Shown: piece by piece, positions 1 through 6,894 of the stretch | Layout of the letters: each line of letters begins with the position of its first letter | Position numbering within the stretch: position 1 is the stretch's first letter | Assembly: GCA_052386775.1 (NCBI GenBank) | Contig: JBQTJV010000026.1 | Coordinates: 1 to 7,700 of the forward strand | Direction of reading: 5' to 3' | From: DSOT01 sp052386775 | GTDB taxonomy: Bacteria > Pseudomonadota > Gammaproteobacteria > Burkholderiales > SG8-41 | DNA length: 7,700 nt | Notes under the pieces: generated by a model | Databases searched by the model: none | What the model was told of the DNA's origin: nothing | Seen by the model: the letters and a program-made list of their open reading frames with translations, nothing else | Translations under genes and position numbers: made by a program

Positions 1-338
1 CTGCGCTCGATATGCGCACGCTCAACTTCATCAAGCGCGCGCGCAGTCTCGGCTTTTCCGTCGAGGAAGTGCGAGAGCTGCTCGATCTCTGGCAAGACAA
101 GACGCGAACCAGCGCCGCCGTGAAGACGCTGGCGACACACCATCTGGAAGCACTTGACCGCAAGATCGAGGAACTTCGCGCGATGCGCGGTGCTCTGGCG
201 GATCTCGTCAGGCGTTGCCGCGGAGACAAGCGCCCAGATTGTCCGATTCTGGACAACCTTGAAGAGGGCGGGGTAGCCGGGAACGACGGCGAACCGGATT
301 TGGCCCGGGGCAACGGCCGGACAGGCAAAAGAGCCTAA
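1..338 (+). CDS. cueR: CueR/HmrR-type copper-responsive MerR regulator (5' truncated by window edge)
   Basis: This is the C-terminal part of a MerR-family activator. The frame is open to the left edge (first full codon at 3), so the ATG at 12 is probably internal and the DNA-binding helix-turn-helix lies outside the window. Visible parts are the end of the DNA-binding domain (RSLGFSVEEVRELLDL), the long dimerisation helix (about HHLEALDRKIEELRAMR) and the metal-binding loop CRGDKRPDC followed by PILDNL. Two cysteines separated by seven residues match the Cu+-binding pair of CueR (C112 and C120 in E. coli), which separates it from mercury or zinc sensors. Known role of the family: cytoplasmic Cu+/Ag+/Au+ sensing and activation of copper-export genes. 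It lies 95 bp upstream of the copper ATPase on the same strand. The tail after the loop is about 25 residues, is rich in G, D and R, and lacks the CCHH-type ending of E. coli CueR. Confidence 0.88.
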   Translation, partial: ALDMRTLNFIKRARSLGFSVEEVRELLDLWQDKTRTSAAVKTLATHHLEALDRKIEELRAMRGALADLVRRCRGDKRPDCPILDNLEEGGVAGNDGEPDLARGNGRTGKRA

Positions 339-433
339 GGCGCCTTGTCGTTACGCCATCGGCGACGGCACCGCCGCCCTTCCACTTTGACGCAGCCCAG
401 TTCCGCCCGGCAGTCGTCGCGCACTAAGGTCAA

Positions 434-2806
434 ATGATGAACCATGTCAGTTCTGTCGTTCGCGGACAGGCGAAGGATCCGGTCTGCGGCATGGTGGTGA
501 ATTCCAACAGTGCGCGGCGACTGACGTACGACGGGACAGAGTACTACTTCTGCTGCTCACGCTGCGCGGAGAGGTTCAGCGAGAATCCGCGCGCCGTGCT
601 CGAGCGCGAAGCGCAGCGCAAGGCGAGCGCGACCGATGGCAGCGGCCGAGAAGTCGAGCCTGGCGGCGATCAGGCAGCCACCGAGCCGGCGAAGTACTTC
701 TGCCCGATGTGCCCCGGCGTAGAGAGCGACAAGCCGGCGGCGTGCCCGAAGTGCGGCATGGCGCTGGAGCCGACGACGGCAGCGATCGAGGAGGAAAACC
801 CCGAACTCGTCGACATGAGGCGCCGGTTCTGGATCGGGGCAGGCCTGACCGTGCCGCTTCTTTTCTTCGCCATGGGCATGTATTTGCCGGGGCTCGGACG
901 GTTGTTCGAGCGCTTCATTTCCCAGGCCTTTGCCCACTGGCTCCAGCTCGTGCTCGCCACACCGGTCGTGCTGTGGTCCGGGTGGCCGTTCTTCGAGCGC
1001 GGCTGGAAGTCGCTCGTGAACCGCAGCCTGAACATGTTCACGCTGATCGCAATCGGCGTAGGCGCAGCCTATGTCTATAGCGCAATCGCAACCATCGCGC
1101 CCGGTCTTTTTCCCGCGGCGTTTCGCGAACCGTCCGGCGAGGTCGGCGTTTACTTCGAAGTCGCTGCGGTGATCGTCGTTCTGGTGCTGCTGGGGCAAGT
1201 GCTGGAACTGCGCGCCCGCGAACGCACGGGCGGCGCATTGCGCGCGCTGCTGGATCTAGCACCCCAGCGGGCACGGCGCCTCGCCGCGGACGGCGGTGAG
1301 GAGGAAGTCGCGCTCGATCTCATTCGGCATGGCGACCGGCTGCGCGTGCGTCCAGGCGACAAGGTGCCCGTGGACGGCGAGGTGCTCGAAGGTGCGAGCC
1401 GCCTGGACGAATCCATGATGACCGGCGAACCGATGCCGGTGAAAAAGGCGCCCGGCGACAAGGTGATCGGCGGGACGGTGAACGGCACCGGAAGCTTCGT
1501 CATGCGCGCCGAGTGCGTGGGTGCCGAAACGATGCTCGCGCAGATCGTGCAGACGGTTGCGGAAGCGCAGCGCTCGCGCGCGCCGATCCTGCGGCTCGCC
1601 GACGAGGTGGCCGGATATTTCGTGCCCGCCGTGGTCGCGATCGCCGGGCTGGCCTTCGCTGCGTGGGCATTTTTCGGCCCTGCACCCGCGATGGCGCACG
1701 CGCTCGTCACGGCGGTGGCGGTGCTGATCATCGCCTGCCCGTGCGCGCTGGGGCTTGCGACGCCGATGTCGATCCAGGTCGGCGTCGGCCGCGGCGCGCA
1801 GGCCGGTGTGCTGATCAAGAACGCCGAGGAGCTGGAGCGCTTCGAGAAAGTCGACACGCTGGTGATCGACAAAACGGGGACGCTCACCGAAGGCAGGCCG
1901 CGGGTCGTTGCCGTCGAAGTGGCGAATGGGTTCGACCAGGACGAGCTTCTTCGTCTCGCAGGCACGCTCGAGCGCTCGAGTGAGCATCCGCTTGCGTCGG
2001 CGATCGTGGCGGCAGCAAAAGAGCGCACTCTCACGCTCAGCGAGGCGCGCGAGTTCGACGCGCCCACCGGCATGGGCGTGACCGGCGTGGTGGAGGATCG
2101 TCGCATCGCCGTCGGCAATGCCCGGCTCATGAAAAAATTGAATGTCGCCTTCGAGCGGCTTCTCGACTGCGTGGAGATGCTGCGCCGCGAAGGCCAGACA
2201 GTGATGTTCGTCGCAATCGATGGCCAGGTTGCCGGATTGATCGGCGTCGCGGATCCGATCAAGGAGACGACGCCCAAGGCCATACAGGAACTGCGTGCCC
2301 GGGGCTTGCGCATCGTCATGCTGACGGGCGACGACCAGGCGACGGCGCAAACCGTTGCACGCAAGCTCGGCATCGATGAAGTGCACGCCGAAGTAATGCC
2401 TCAGGACAAGGGATCGATCGTAAGGCGATTGAAATCCGAAGGCCGGGTAGTTGCGATGGCAGGCGACGGCGTAAATGACGCGCCCGCGCTTGCCGAAGCG
2501 GACGTGGGCATTGCAATGGGAACCGGCACTGATGTCGCGATTCAAAGCGCCGGTGTCACGCTGGTGAAGGGCGATCTCGCCGGCATTGTGCGCGCGCGGC
2601 ACCTGAGCCGCAGCGTGATGCGCAACATCCGGCAGAACCTGTTTCTCGCCTTCGTGTACAACTCGCTCGGCGTGCCGATCGCGGCCGGCGCGCTGTATCC
2701 GTTTATCGGCCTCGTCCTGAGTCCCATCATCGCGGCCGCTGCCATGAGCTTGAGTTCCCTATCCGTCGTCAGCAATGCGCTGCGCTTGCGAGGCGCGCGA
2801 ATTTGA
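434..2806 (+). CDS. copA: Copper-translocating P1B-type ATPase with N-terminal YHS and four-Cys metal-binding domains
   Basis: This inner-membrane pump exports Cu+ from the cytoplasm using ATP. The 790 residues run in this order: YHS domain, about 13-58 (DPVCGM, then CCSRC); heavy-metal-binding domain, about 87-113 (C90, C93, C104, C107, ending CPKCGMALEP); membrane helices from about 130; actuator loop TGEP at 330-333; CPC transport motif at 435-437; phosphorylation motif DKTGT with D479; SEHP with H518; hinge GDGVND at 677-682; and C-terminal helices with YN at 742-743 and MSLSS at 771-775. CPC plus YN plus MSxxS is the Cu+-ATPase (P1B-1) signature. No classical HMA domain (GMTCxxC) is present; the YHS and four-Cys modules stand in its place. 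Two ATGs are in tandem: AAGG at 426-429 is 4 bases from the first and 7 from the second (437), so either could be the start. It ends one base before the next reading frame, suggesting coupled translation. Confidence 0.96.
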   Translation: MMNHVSSVVRGQAKDPVCGMVVNSNSARRLTYDGTEYYFCCSRCAERFSENPRAVLEREAQRKASATDGSGREVEPGGDQAATEPAKYFCPMCPGVESDKPAACPKCGMALEPTTAAIEEENPELVDMRRRFWIGAGLTVPLLFFAMGMYLPGLGRLFERFISQAFAHWLQLVLATPVVLWSGWPFFERGWKSLVNRSLNMFTLIAIGVGAAYVYSAIATIAPGLFPAAFREPSGEVGVYFEVAAVIVVLVLLGQVLELRARERTGGALRALLDLAPQRARRLAADGGEEEVALDLIRHGDRLRVRPGDKVPVDGEVLEGASRLDESMMTGEPMPVKKAPGDKVIGGTVNGTGSFVMRAECVGAETMLAQIVQTVAEAQRSRAPILRLADEVAGYFVPAVVAIAGLAFAAWAFFGPAPAMAHALVTAVAVLIIACPCALGLATPMSIQVGVGRGAQAGVLIKNAEELERFEKVDTLVIDKTGTLTEGRPRVVAVEVANGFDQDELLRLAGTLERSSEHPLASAIVAAAKERTLTLSEAREFDAPTGMGVTGVVEDRRIAVGNARLMKKLNVAFERLLDCVEMLRREGQTVMFVAIDGQVAGLIGVADPIKETTPKAIQELRARGLRIVMLTGDDQATAQTVARKLGIDEVHAEVMPQDKGSIVRRLKSEGRVVAMAGDGVNDAPALAEADVGIAMGTGTDVAIQSAGVTLVKGDLAGIVRARHLSRSVMRNIRQNLFLAFVYNSLGVPIAAGALYPFIGLVLSPIIAAAAMSLSSLSVVSNALRLRGARI

Positions 2807-2807
2807 G

Positions 2808-3008
2808 ATGACGGTCGCGCACCAAGGTGCACAGGACGCTTCGGCAAGAGTTGAAGCCGCCGGCAAGAGATCCCGACTCGGCTATCTCCTGCTCGTTCTC
2901 GCGTTTCTGGCGCTCGTCGCTATACTGAGCATCGGGCTCACGCTCGACCCGCGTAAAGTCCCCTCCCCGCTGATCGGCAAACTGGTGCCGCAGTTCTCCC
3001 GCGAATAG
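2808..3008 (+). pseudogene. Truncated CcmG/DsbE-like thiol:disulfide interchange protein (N-terminal fragment)
   Basis: The 66-codon frame starts at the ATG one base after the ATPase stop; an earlier in-frame ATG at 2775 lies inside the ATPase gene and is less likely. It has a charged N-terminus, one membrane segment (about LGYLLLVLAFLALVAILSIG) and then LDPRKVPSPLIGKLVPQF, which resembles the segment following the membrane anchor of CcmG/DsbE proteins (pattern PSPLIGKPxPxF). Full family members have about 170-185 residues, with a thioredoxin fold and a WCxxC active site. Here the frame stops three residues after PQF, so the entire catalytic domain is missing, and no CxxC continuation is visible in other frames before the next gene. 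I read it as a deletion remnant, though it could still be translated as a small membrane peptide. The family normally reduces apocytochrome c thiols in the periplasm. The assignment rests on a short motif. Confidence 0.6.
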
Positions 3009-3015
3009 GATAAGC

Positions 3016-3435
3016 GTGTACTACGTAATGGTCACAAGTGTCGCCCTGATCGCAGCCGGTCTCGCACTGCTCACGCTCGGCTGGGCGACGGTTCACCGCG
3101 GCCGAGACACGCTCGTAACAGGCGGCGTCTACCGCTACGTGCGGCACCCGCAATACCTGGGCCTCATCCTGATCGTGCTCGGCTTCAATATTCAATGGCC
3201 CACCATTCCGACGCTCGTGATGGCGCCCATCCTGATCTTTGTGTACGTGCGGCTCGCGCGCCGGGAAGACGAGGAGCTCTCAAGCCTCTGTGGTAAGGCG
3301 TTCCGCAGATACGCGGAGCGGACACCCGCCTTTATTCCGTGGCGGAGACATCGGCACAGTTTCAGGAAGTACACGCCATATTCCGGACGACGGAGTACCG
3401 CGAAGTACTACGCCGCGAATGGCAGACGCGAATGA
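3016..3435 (+). CDS. ICMT/PEMT-like integral-membrane methyltransferase family protein
   Basis: This is a 139-residue membrane protein of the isoprenylcysteine carboxylmethyltransferase / phospholipid methyltransferase superfamily. The start is GTG with AGGA at 3007-3010, five bases upstream. It shows a first membrane helix (about residues 4-25), the SAM-site signature TGGVYRYVRHPQYLG with H44 and P45, a second hydrophobic stretch through LILIVLGF and IPTLVMAPILIFVYV, then RREDEEL and the family's closing segment RYAERTPAFIP near residues 97-108. The 30 basic residues after that are probably not conserved. It is shorter than many members (about 150-200 residues). The substrate is unknown; bacterial relatives are found in varied loci and may modify lipids or small molecules. 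Its TGA overlaps the ATG of the next reading frame (ATGA, 3432-3435), implying they were once translated together. Confidence 0.75.
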   Translation: MYYVMVTSVALIAAGLALLTLGWATVHRGRDTLVTGGVYRYVRHPQYLGLILIVLGFNIQWPTIPTLVMAPILIFVYVRLARREDEELSSLCGKAFRRYAERTPAFIPWRRHRHSFRKYTPYSGRRSTAKYYAANGRRE

Positions 3436-3712
3436 ATTTCTACGAACGCCGGATTCTGCCCCGGCTACTCGACCTCACCATGAGAACCAAGGAGTGTCGG
3501 CGCTATCGCGAGCGCGTTATACCCGAAGCGACCGGCCGCGTGCTCGAAATCGGAATCGGATCAGGGCTGAACCTTCCGTTCTACGGTCCCGGCGTGGACC
3601 ATCTCTTCGCCCTGGAGCCCTCACCATTCCGGCCCGCCGACCTGGAAACGGAATACGCCAAGGGCCGAAACCCATGAACTTTATCTACTGCGGCCGTGCG
3701 AGGCCGGCGTAA
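3432..3712 (+). pseudogene. Class I SAM-dependent methyltransferase, internally deleted and frameshifted
   Basis: The frame begins at the ATG overlapping the preceding stop (MNFYERRILPRLLDLTMR), the usual start of a roughly 200-residue methyltransferase family; a GTG at 3339 in the same frame would add 31 residues that look unconserved. The SAM-binding motif is intact (VLEIGIGSG, residues 37-45) and is followed by the end of strand beta-2 (LEPSP). The sequence then jumps directly to what looks like the family's C-terminal strand (DLETEYAKG), so about 90-110 residues of the Rossmann fold are missing, with the junction near 3624-3635. Frame 1 of the gene stops at 3675-3677, but the expected ending (PKPMNFIYCGRARPA) continues in another frame to the TAA at 3710-3712. 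One base missing from the G run at 3662-3664 would explain this. The product cannot be an active enzyme. The family name and the extent of the loss come from memory of homologues. Confidence 0.72.
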
Positions 3713-3726
3713 ACGGAACCAACAGT

Positions 3727-3732
3727 GAGGGT
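3727..3732 (+). promoter_or_regulatory. Ribosome binding site deciding the Sco-like start
   Basis: GAGGGT lies seven bases before the GTG at 3740. An upstream in-frame GTG at 3725 overlaps this site and has no comparable signal before it, so 3740 is preferred. Confidence 0.55.
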
Positions 3733-3739
3733 CTTGCCA

Positions 3740-4609
3740 GTGAAACTCCCGAAGGCGACATTCAGCCATGTCAGGCACAAGGCGACTCCCTGGTTGATTG
3801 CGGCCGCCCTGGTTCTGTTTGCGTATTCGTCGATGCCCGCTGCACATACGAACAAAGATTTGCTCGGGGAATTGAAGAAGCAGGTGCCCTACATGCAGCT
3901 CACCGATCGTGCGGCTCCTGCATTCGCTTTGGAAGACGCCGACGGGCGCAAGGTGAGCCTGGGAGATCTCAAGGGCAGCGTACTGGTATTGAACTTCATC
4001 TACACCCGTTGCACTGATGCGTGTCCGCTTCACATGATCCTGATCGCGCAGGTGCAGGATCAGGTCAACGCGACCTTGATGCGCGACCAAGTACGGTTCG
4101 TAACCCTAGCGACCGATACTGAACCCCCCGCCCAAACGGCGGCAAACATGCGCGCTTACGGTAAGGCCCATGGCATGGATGCGACGAACTGGATGATTCT
4201 CCATGGCGGAAGCGCTGGACCGGAAGCGGGAATCGAAGTCGCCAAAGCGTACGGTCTGGAATTCACGCCGACGCTAGACGGCCAGCAAATGCACGGCGTC
4301 GTCACACACATCATCGACGCAGACGGCGTAATGCGCGCCCGGTTTCACGGGCTCAAGTTCCCCGCACTGTCGGTGACGACGTTCATCAATACGCTGCTGT
4401 ATCCCGATCATCATGCATCAGGCGCAGAAGCGGTGCCGGGGATGAATGCCGATGCCTCTTCGAAAGAGGGTTCGTACCCGAGAGCCGCAAGCATCCCGAT
4501 CTGGCTGTGGCCGATACTGGCTGCCTTGATGTTCGGCGTGGCGCTGCTCGCAGTACGAGGCGCCAGGCAAGCAAGTGCGGATACCGAACCGGGTCGCGAA
4601 GAAAGATGA
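3740..4609 (+). CDS. Sco1/SenC/PrrC-family copper-binding thioredoxin-fold protein with extra C-terminal membrane segment
   Basis: The 289-residue protein (from the GTG at 3740) is a Sco-type periplasmic copper chaperone or thiol-disulfide protein, anchored by an N-terminal helix (PWLIAAALVLFAYSS). The thioredoxin-like domain starts around APAFALEDADG. It carries the Sco copper motif CTDAC (C91, C95) in the context NFIYTRCTDACPL, and the third ligand H190 in THIIDADG. The family loads Cu into cytochrome oxidase CuA sites or relays copper and electrons in the periplasm. After the core there is an HH- and Met-containing linker (HHASGAEAVPGMNAD) and a second predicted membrane helix (WLWPILAALMFGVALLAV) with a basic and acidic tail. 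Most Sco proteins end after the thioredoxin domain, so this tail is unusual. Given the copper-export neighbours and the absence of oxidase genes in view, a role in copper tolerance or redox control is as likely as oxidase assembly. Confidence 0.88.
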   Translation: MKLPKATFSHVRHKATPWLIAAALVLFAYSSMPAAHTNKDLLGELKKQVPYMQLTDRAAPAFALEDADGRKVSLGDLKGSVLVLNFIYTRCTDACPLHMILIAQVQDQVNATLMRDQVRFVTLATDTEPPAQTAANMRAYGKAHGMDATNWMILHGGSAGPEAGIEVAKAYGLEFTPTLDGQQMHGVVTHIIDADGVMRARFHGLKFPALSVTTFINTLLYPDHHASGAEAVPGMNADASSKEGSYPRAASIPIWLWPILAALMFGVALLAVRGARQASADTEPGREER

Positions 4610-4661
4610 ACCGCAAGATGCCGTGCGTAAGGAGCGGCGCGGAAGATCGACCAAGGCACAA

Positions 4662-4668
4662 AAGGAGG
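4662..4668 (+). promoter_or_regulatory. Strong Shine-Dalgarno site of msrP
   Basis: AAGGAGG, the best ribosome binding site in the window, is four bases upstream of the ATG at 4673. It fixes the msrP start and suggests high translation of the reductase. Confidence 0.75.
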
Positions 4669-4672
4669 CGAC

Positions 4673-5623
4673 ATGCTGATCCGAAAACCCGCTGATATCC
4701 GGCCCTCGGAGATTACCGCGAAGGACGTGTACGTGAACCGCCGCCGCTTCATGAAGGGGGCGGCGGCGCTCGCCGCCAGCATGTCCGGGCTCGCCAGCCT
4801 CACGGCACAGGCGCAGGGCAAACCGTCATTGCCTCCGGGGCGGCAAAGCCCGTACAGCACCTCCGAGCCCAGGAACTCTTTCAAGGACATCACGAGCTAC
4901 ATCAATTTCTACGAGTTCGGCACGGACAAGTATTCCCCGGCTACGCGTGCGAGGAGCCTGCGCACCCGTCCCTGGACCGTCAAGGTGAGCGGTGAAGTAA
5001 AGCGGCCGAAGACTTACGATGTCGACGAGCTGATCAAGTTGGCGCCGCTGGAGGAGCGCATCTATCGGCTGCGCTGCGTGGAAGCGTGGTCGATGGTCAT
5101 TCCCTGGGTCGGCTATTCTCTCGCGGAACTCATCAAGCAAGTCGAGCCGACGGGAAACGCCAAATACGTGGAGTTCACCACACTTCACGACCCCGAGCAG
5201 ATGCCAGGTCAGCGCGCGATCTTCGGCTCGCTCGACTGGCCTTACGTCGAGGGGCTACGCATGGATGAAGCGATGCATCCTCTCTCGCTCTTGTGCTTCG
5301 GCCTTTACGGCGAGGTGCTCCCCAACCAGAACGGCGCGCCGGTGCGCATCGTCGTGCCGTGGAAGTATGGGTTCAAGAGCGCCAAGTCGATCGTGAGCAT
5401 CCGCTTTGTGGAAAAACAGCCGGTGAACGCGTGGCAGAAGAGCGCGCCGCACGAATACGGTTTCTATTCGAACGTGAACCCCACGGTGGATCATCCGCGC
5501 TGGAGTCAGGCGACCGAGCGCCGCATCGGCGAAATCTTCAAGCGCAAGACGCTGATGTTCAACGGCTATGCCGATCAGGTCGCATCGCTCTACGCGGGAA
5601 TGGACCTGCGCAAGCATTACTGA
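4673..5623 (+). CDS. msrP: Periplasmic protein-methionine-sulfoxide reductase, molybdopterin catalytic subunit MsrP (YedY)
   Basis: MsrP reduces methionine sulfoxide in oxidised periplasmic proteins using a molybdopterin cofactor, with electrons from its membrane partner MsrQ. The 316-residue length fits the family (about 300-335). A twin-arginine signal is clear: NRRRFMKG at 22-29, a hydrophobic stretch, and a likely cleavage after AQA near residue 47, so export is folded and cofactor-loaded. The sulfite-oxidase-type fold is shown by YRLRCVEAWSMVIPW, where C135 is the molybdenum ligand, and by the later conserved blocks GLYGEVLPNQNGAPVRIVVP and PWKYGFKSAKSI. The C-terminus ends with the typical NGYADQVASLY and GMDLRKHY. 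msrQ follows 28 bases downstream, the standard pairing. In E. coli the pair is induced by hypochlorous acid through HprSR; no operator is recognisable here, and the position behind copper genes suggests co-expression with them. Confidence 0.97.
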   Translation: MLIRKPADIRPSEITAKDVYVNRRRFMKGAAALAASMSGLASLTAQAQGKPSLPPGRQSPYSTSEPRNSFKDITSYINFYEFGTDKYSPATRARSLRTRPWTVKVSGEVKRPKTYDVDELIKLAPLEERIYRLRCVEAWSMVIPWVGYSLAELIKQVEPTGNAKYVEFTTLHDPEQMPGQRAIFGSLDWPYVEGLRMDEAMHPLSLLCFGLYGEVLPNQNGAPVRIVVPWKYGFKSAKSIVSIRFVEKQPVNAWQKSAPHEYGFYSNVNPTVDHPRWSQATERRIGEIFKRKTLMFNGYADQVASLYAGMDLRKHY

Positions 5624-5651
5624 CCGCGATTGACCGACCGCTTCGATTCGC

Positions 5652-6338
5652 ATGCCGCCGGGCTTCGCATTTACCGCTTTGCTATCTGCGCTGGACGCCA
5701 CTCGCGTCCGGCGCATTAAGGCCGTGCTGTTCGCGGCCTGCCTGTATCCGCTCGCCTCTCTCATATGGCTTGGATTCACTGGAGAGCTGGGCGCCGATCC
5801 GGTCGAATTCATCAGACGCAGTACCGGAACGTGGGCGCTGGATTTTCTCATCATCACGCTGAGCATAACGCCCTTGAGACGAGCCACCGGATGGCATTGG
5901 CTGGTTCGTCTGCGCAGGATGTTTGGGCTTTACGCGTTCTTTTATGCGGTAATTCACGTGGTGACTTACCTGTGGCTGGATCAGCTCTTCGAACTCGCAG
6001 CGATCTGGCACGACATCGTCAAGCGACCGCTGATCGCCGCCGGGTTCCTGAGCTTCGTTCTCATGATCCCGCTCGCCGCGACTTCGACCGACCGCATGGT
6101 GCGCCGTCTTGGCGGCAAACGCTGGCAGACTCTCCATCGCACCGTGTATCTGATTGCGGTTGCGGGCGTCGTTCATTTCTGGTGGCTGGTGAAGATCGAC
6201 TACACCGGACCTCTGCTCTATTCGGCAATCATCGGCGCGCTGCTCCTCGTACGCGTCGTATCTCGTCTCGAACGCAGCCGAGTCGTACTCGGTACTGCGC
6301 CGAAGCCGGCATGCGGCCGCCTTGGCAAGGGCGGATGA
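5652..6338 (+). CDS. msrQ: Heme-binding membrane subunit MsrQ (YedZ) of the MsrPQ methionine-sulfoxide reductase
   Basis: MsrQ is the inner-membrane b-type cytochrome that passes electrons from the cytoplasmic side or quinone pool to MsrP. The 228 residues are strongly hydrophobic, with about six membrane helices of the ferric-reductase-like fold. Family signatures present are GELGADPVEFI near the N-terminus, DFLIITLSITPLRR, RRMFGLYAFFYAVIHV and KRWQTLHRTVYLIAV. Candidate heme ligands are H102, H162 and H175; the 13-residue spacing of the last two matches the ligand pair reported for the E. coli protein. The ATG at 5652 is the only reasonable start, but no good Shine-Dalgarno site precedes it, so translation may depend on ribosomes leaving msrP 28 bases upstream. 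The final 25 residues (after RVVSRLERSR) are probably a variable cytoplasmic tail. Confidence 0.95.
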   Translation: MPPGFAFTALLSALDATRVRRIKAVLFAACLYPLASLIWLGFTGELGADPVEFIRRSTGTWALDFLIITLSITPLRRATGWHWLVRLRRMFGLYAFFYAVIHVVTYLWLDQLFELAAIWHDIVKRPLIAAGFLSFVLMIPLAATSTDRMVRRLGGKRWQTLHRTVYLIAVAGVVHFWWLVKIDYTGPLLYSAIIGALLLVRVVSRLERSRVVLGTAPKPACGRLGKGG

Positions 6339-6356
6339 CCTTCGGCGAACGGTAAG

Positions 6357-6894
6357 GTGACAAATCCGGGCCACACCCGCCGAAACCGCCTGCTGGATAT
6401 ATCCTTGAACTGGTACAAGGACAAGGTAGTGTGGCGATGGATAGCGGGGCGCTACCTGCCTTGGCTCGCCGTGCTCAACCTCGGGTGGGAGTTCGGACAC
6501 CTCCCGCTCTACACCATATGGGACGAAGCCCCGGCCAGCTACAGAGTCTTTGCTGCCGTGCACTGCACGCTTGCGGATATGCTGCTCGGCTTTACCGCGC
6601 TCATACTCTCGCTATCCATAACGCGAGCTGGAGATCTCTCCACTTGGCGTTCGCGCCATTGGCACTTCGGTCGTGATTCTCACCGTAGCTTTCACGGCGT
6701 ATAGCGAGTGGGTAAATACGACAGTATGGGATAACTGGGCGTATTCCCCTCGCATGCCAACGCTGCGCCTCGGCGCTCTCACCCTGGGCCTGTCACCGCT
6801 CGCGCAGTGGTTAGTACTCCCGCCACTCGCGTTGTGGTTCGCACGCCGACGATATCCCGGTATTGATGTCCGTCATATGAGCGAGCGTAATTAA
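6357..6894 (+). pseudogene. Small integral-membrane protein of unknown function, frameshifted
   Basis: I do not recognise a named family. Two frames together make one plausible protein of about 178 residues. The first (GTG at 6357 to the TGA-class stop at 6702-6704) gives a soluble start, then membrane stretches around RYLPWLAVLNLGWEFGHLPL and ADMLLGFTALILSLSI. The second frame is open from 6622 to the TAA at 6892 and gives SVVILTVAFTAYSEWVNT, then DNWAYSPRMP and a last helix GLSPLAQWLVLPPLALWFA. The hydrophobic pattern passes from one frame to the other between about 6622 and 6704, which requires one extra base (or two missing) in that interval. An ATG at 6673 could also start the second half as a separate 73-residue membrane protein, though no ribosome site supports it. 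It follows msrQ by 18 bases, so it was probably the last gene of the plus-strand unit. Confidence 0.55.

Noticed and set aside
339..433. CueR operator/promoter between the regulator and copA
   Set aside because: I looked for the ACCTTCC-N7-GGAAGGT type dyad with a long spacer. There is a TTGACG at 387-392 but no matching dyad or -10 box, so no site is claimed; the regulated promoter may lie upstream of the window.
557..2602. Long minus-strand open frames opposite the copper ATPase (557-1198, 1150-2373, 1256-2602)
   Set aside because: They are antisense shadows of a high-GC coding gene: compositions are dominated by R, A, H and S, there is no domain, and the plus-strand ATPase is unmistakable.
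3239..3712. Plus-strand frame of 157 codons overlapping the two methyltransferase genes
   Set aside because: Most of it is out of frame with recognisable sequence. Only its last 15 or so codons matter, as the displaced C-terminus of the broken methyltransferase.
5255..6563. Minus-strand open frames opposite msrP and msrQ (5255-5887, 5682-6563)
   Set aside because: Antisense to two well-identified genes and without any recognisable domain.
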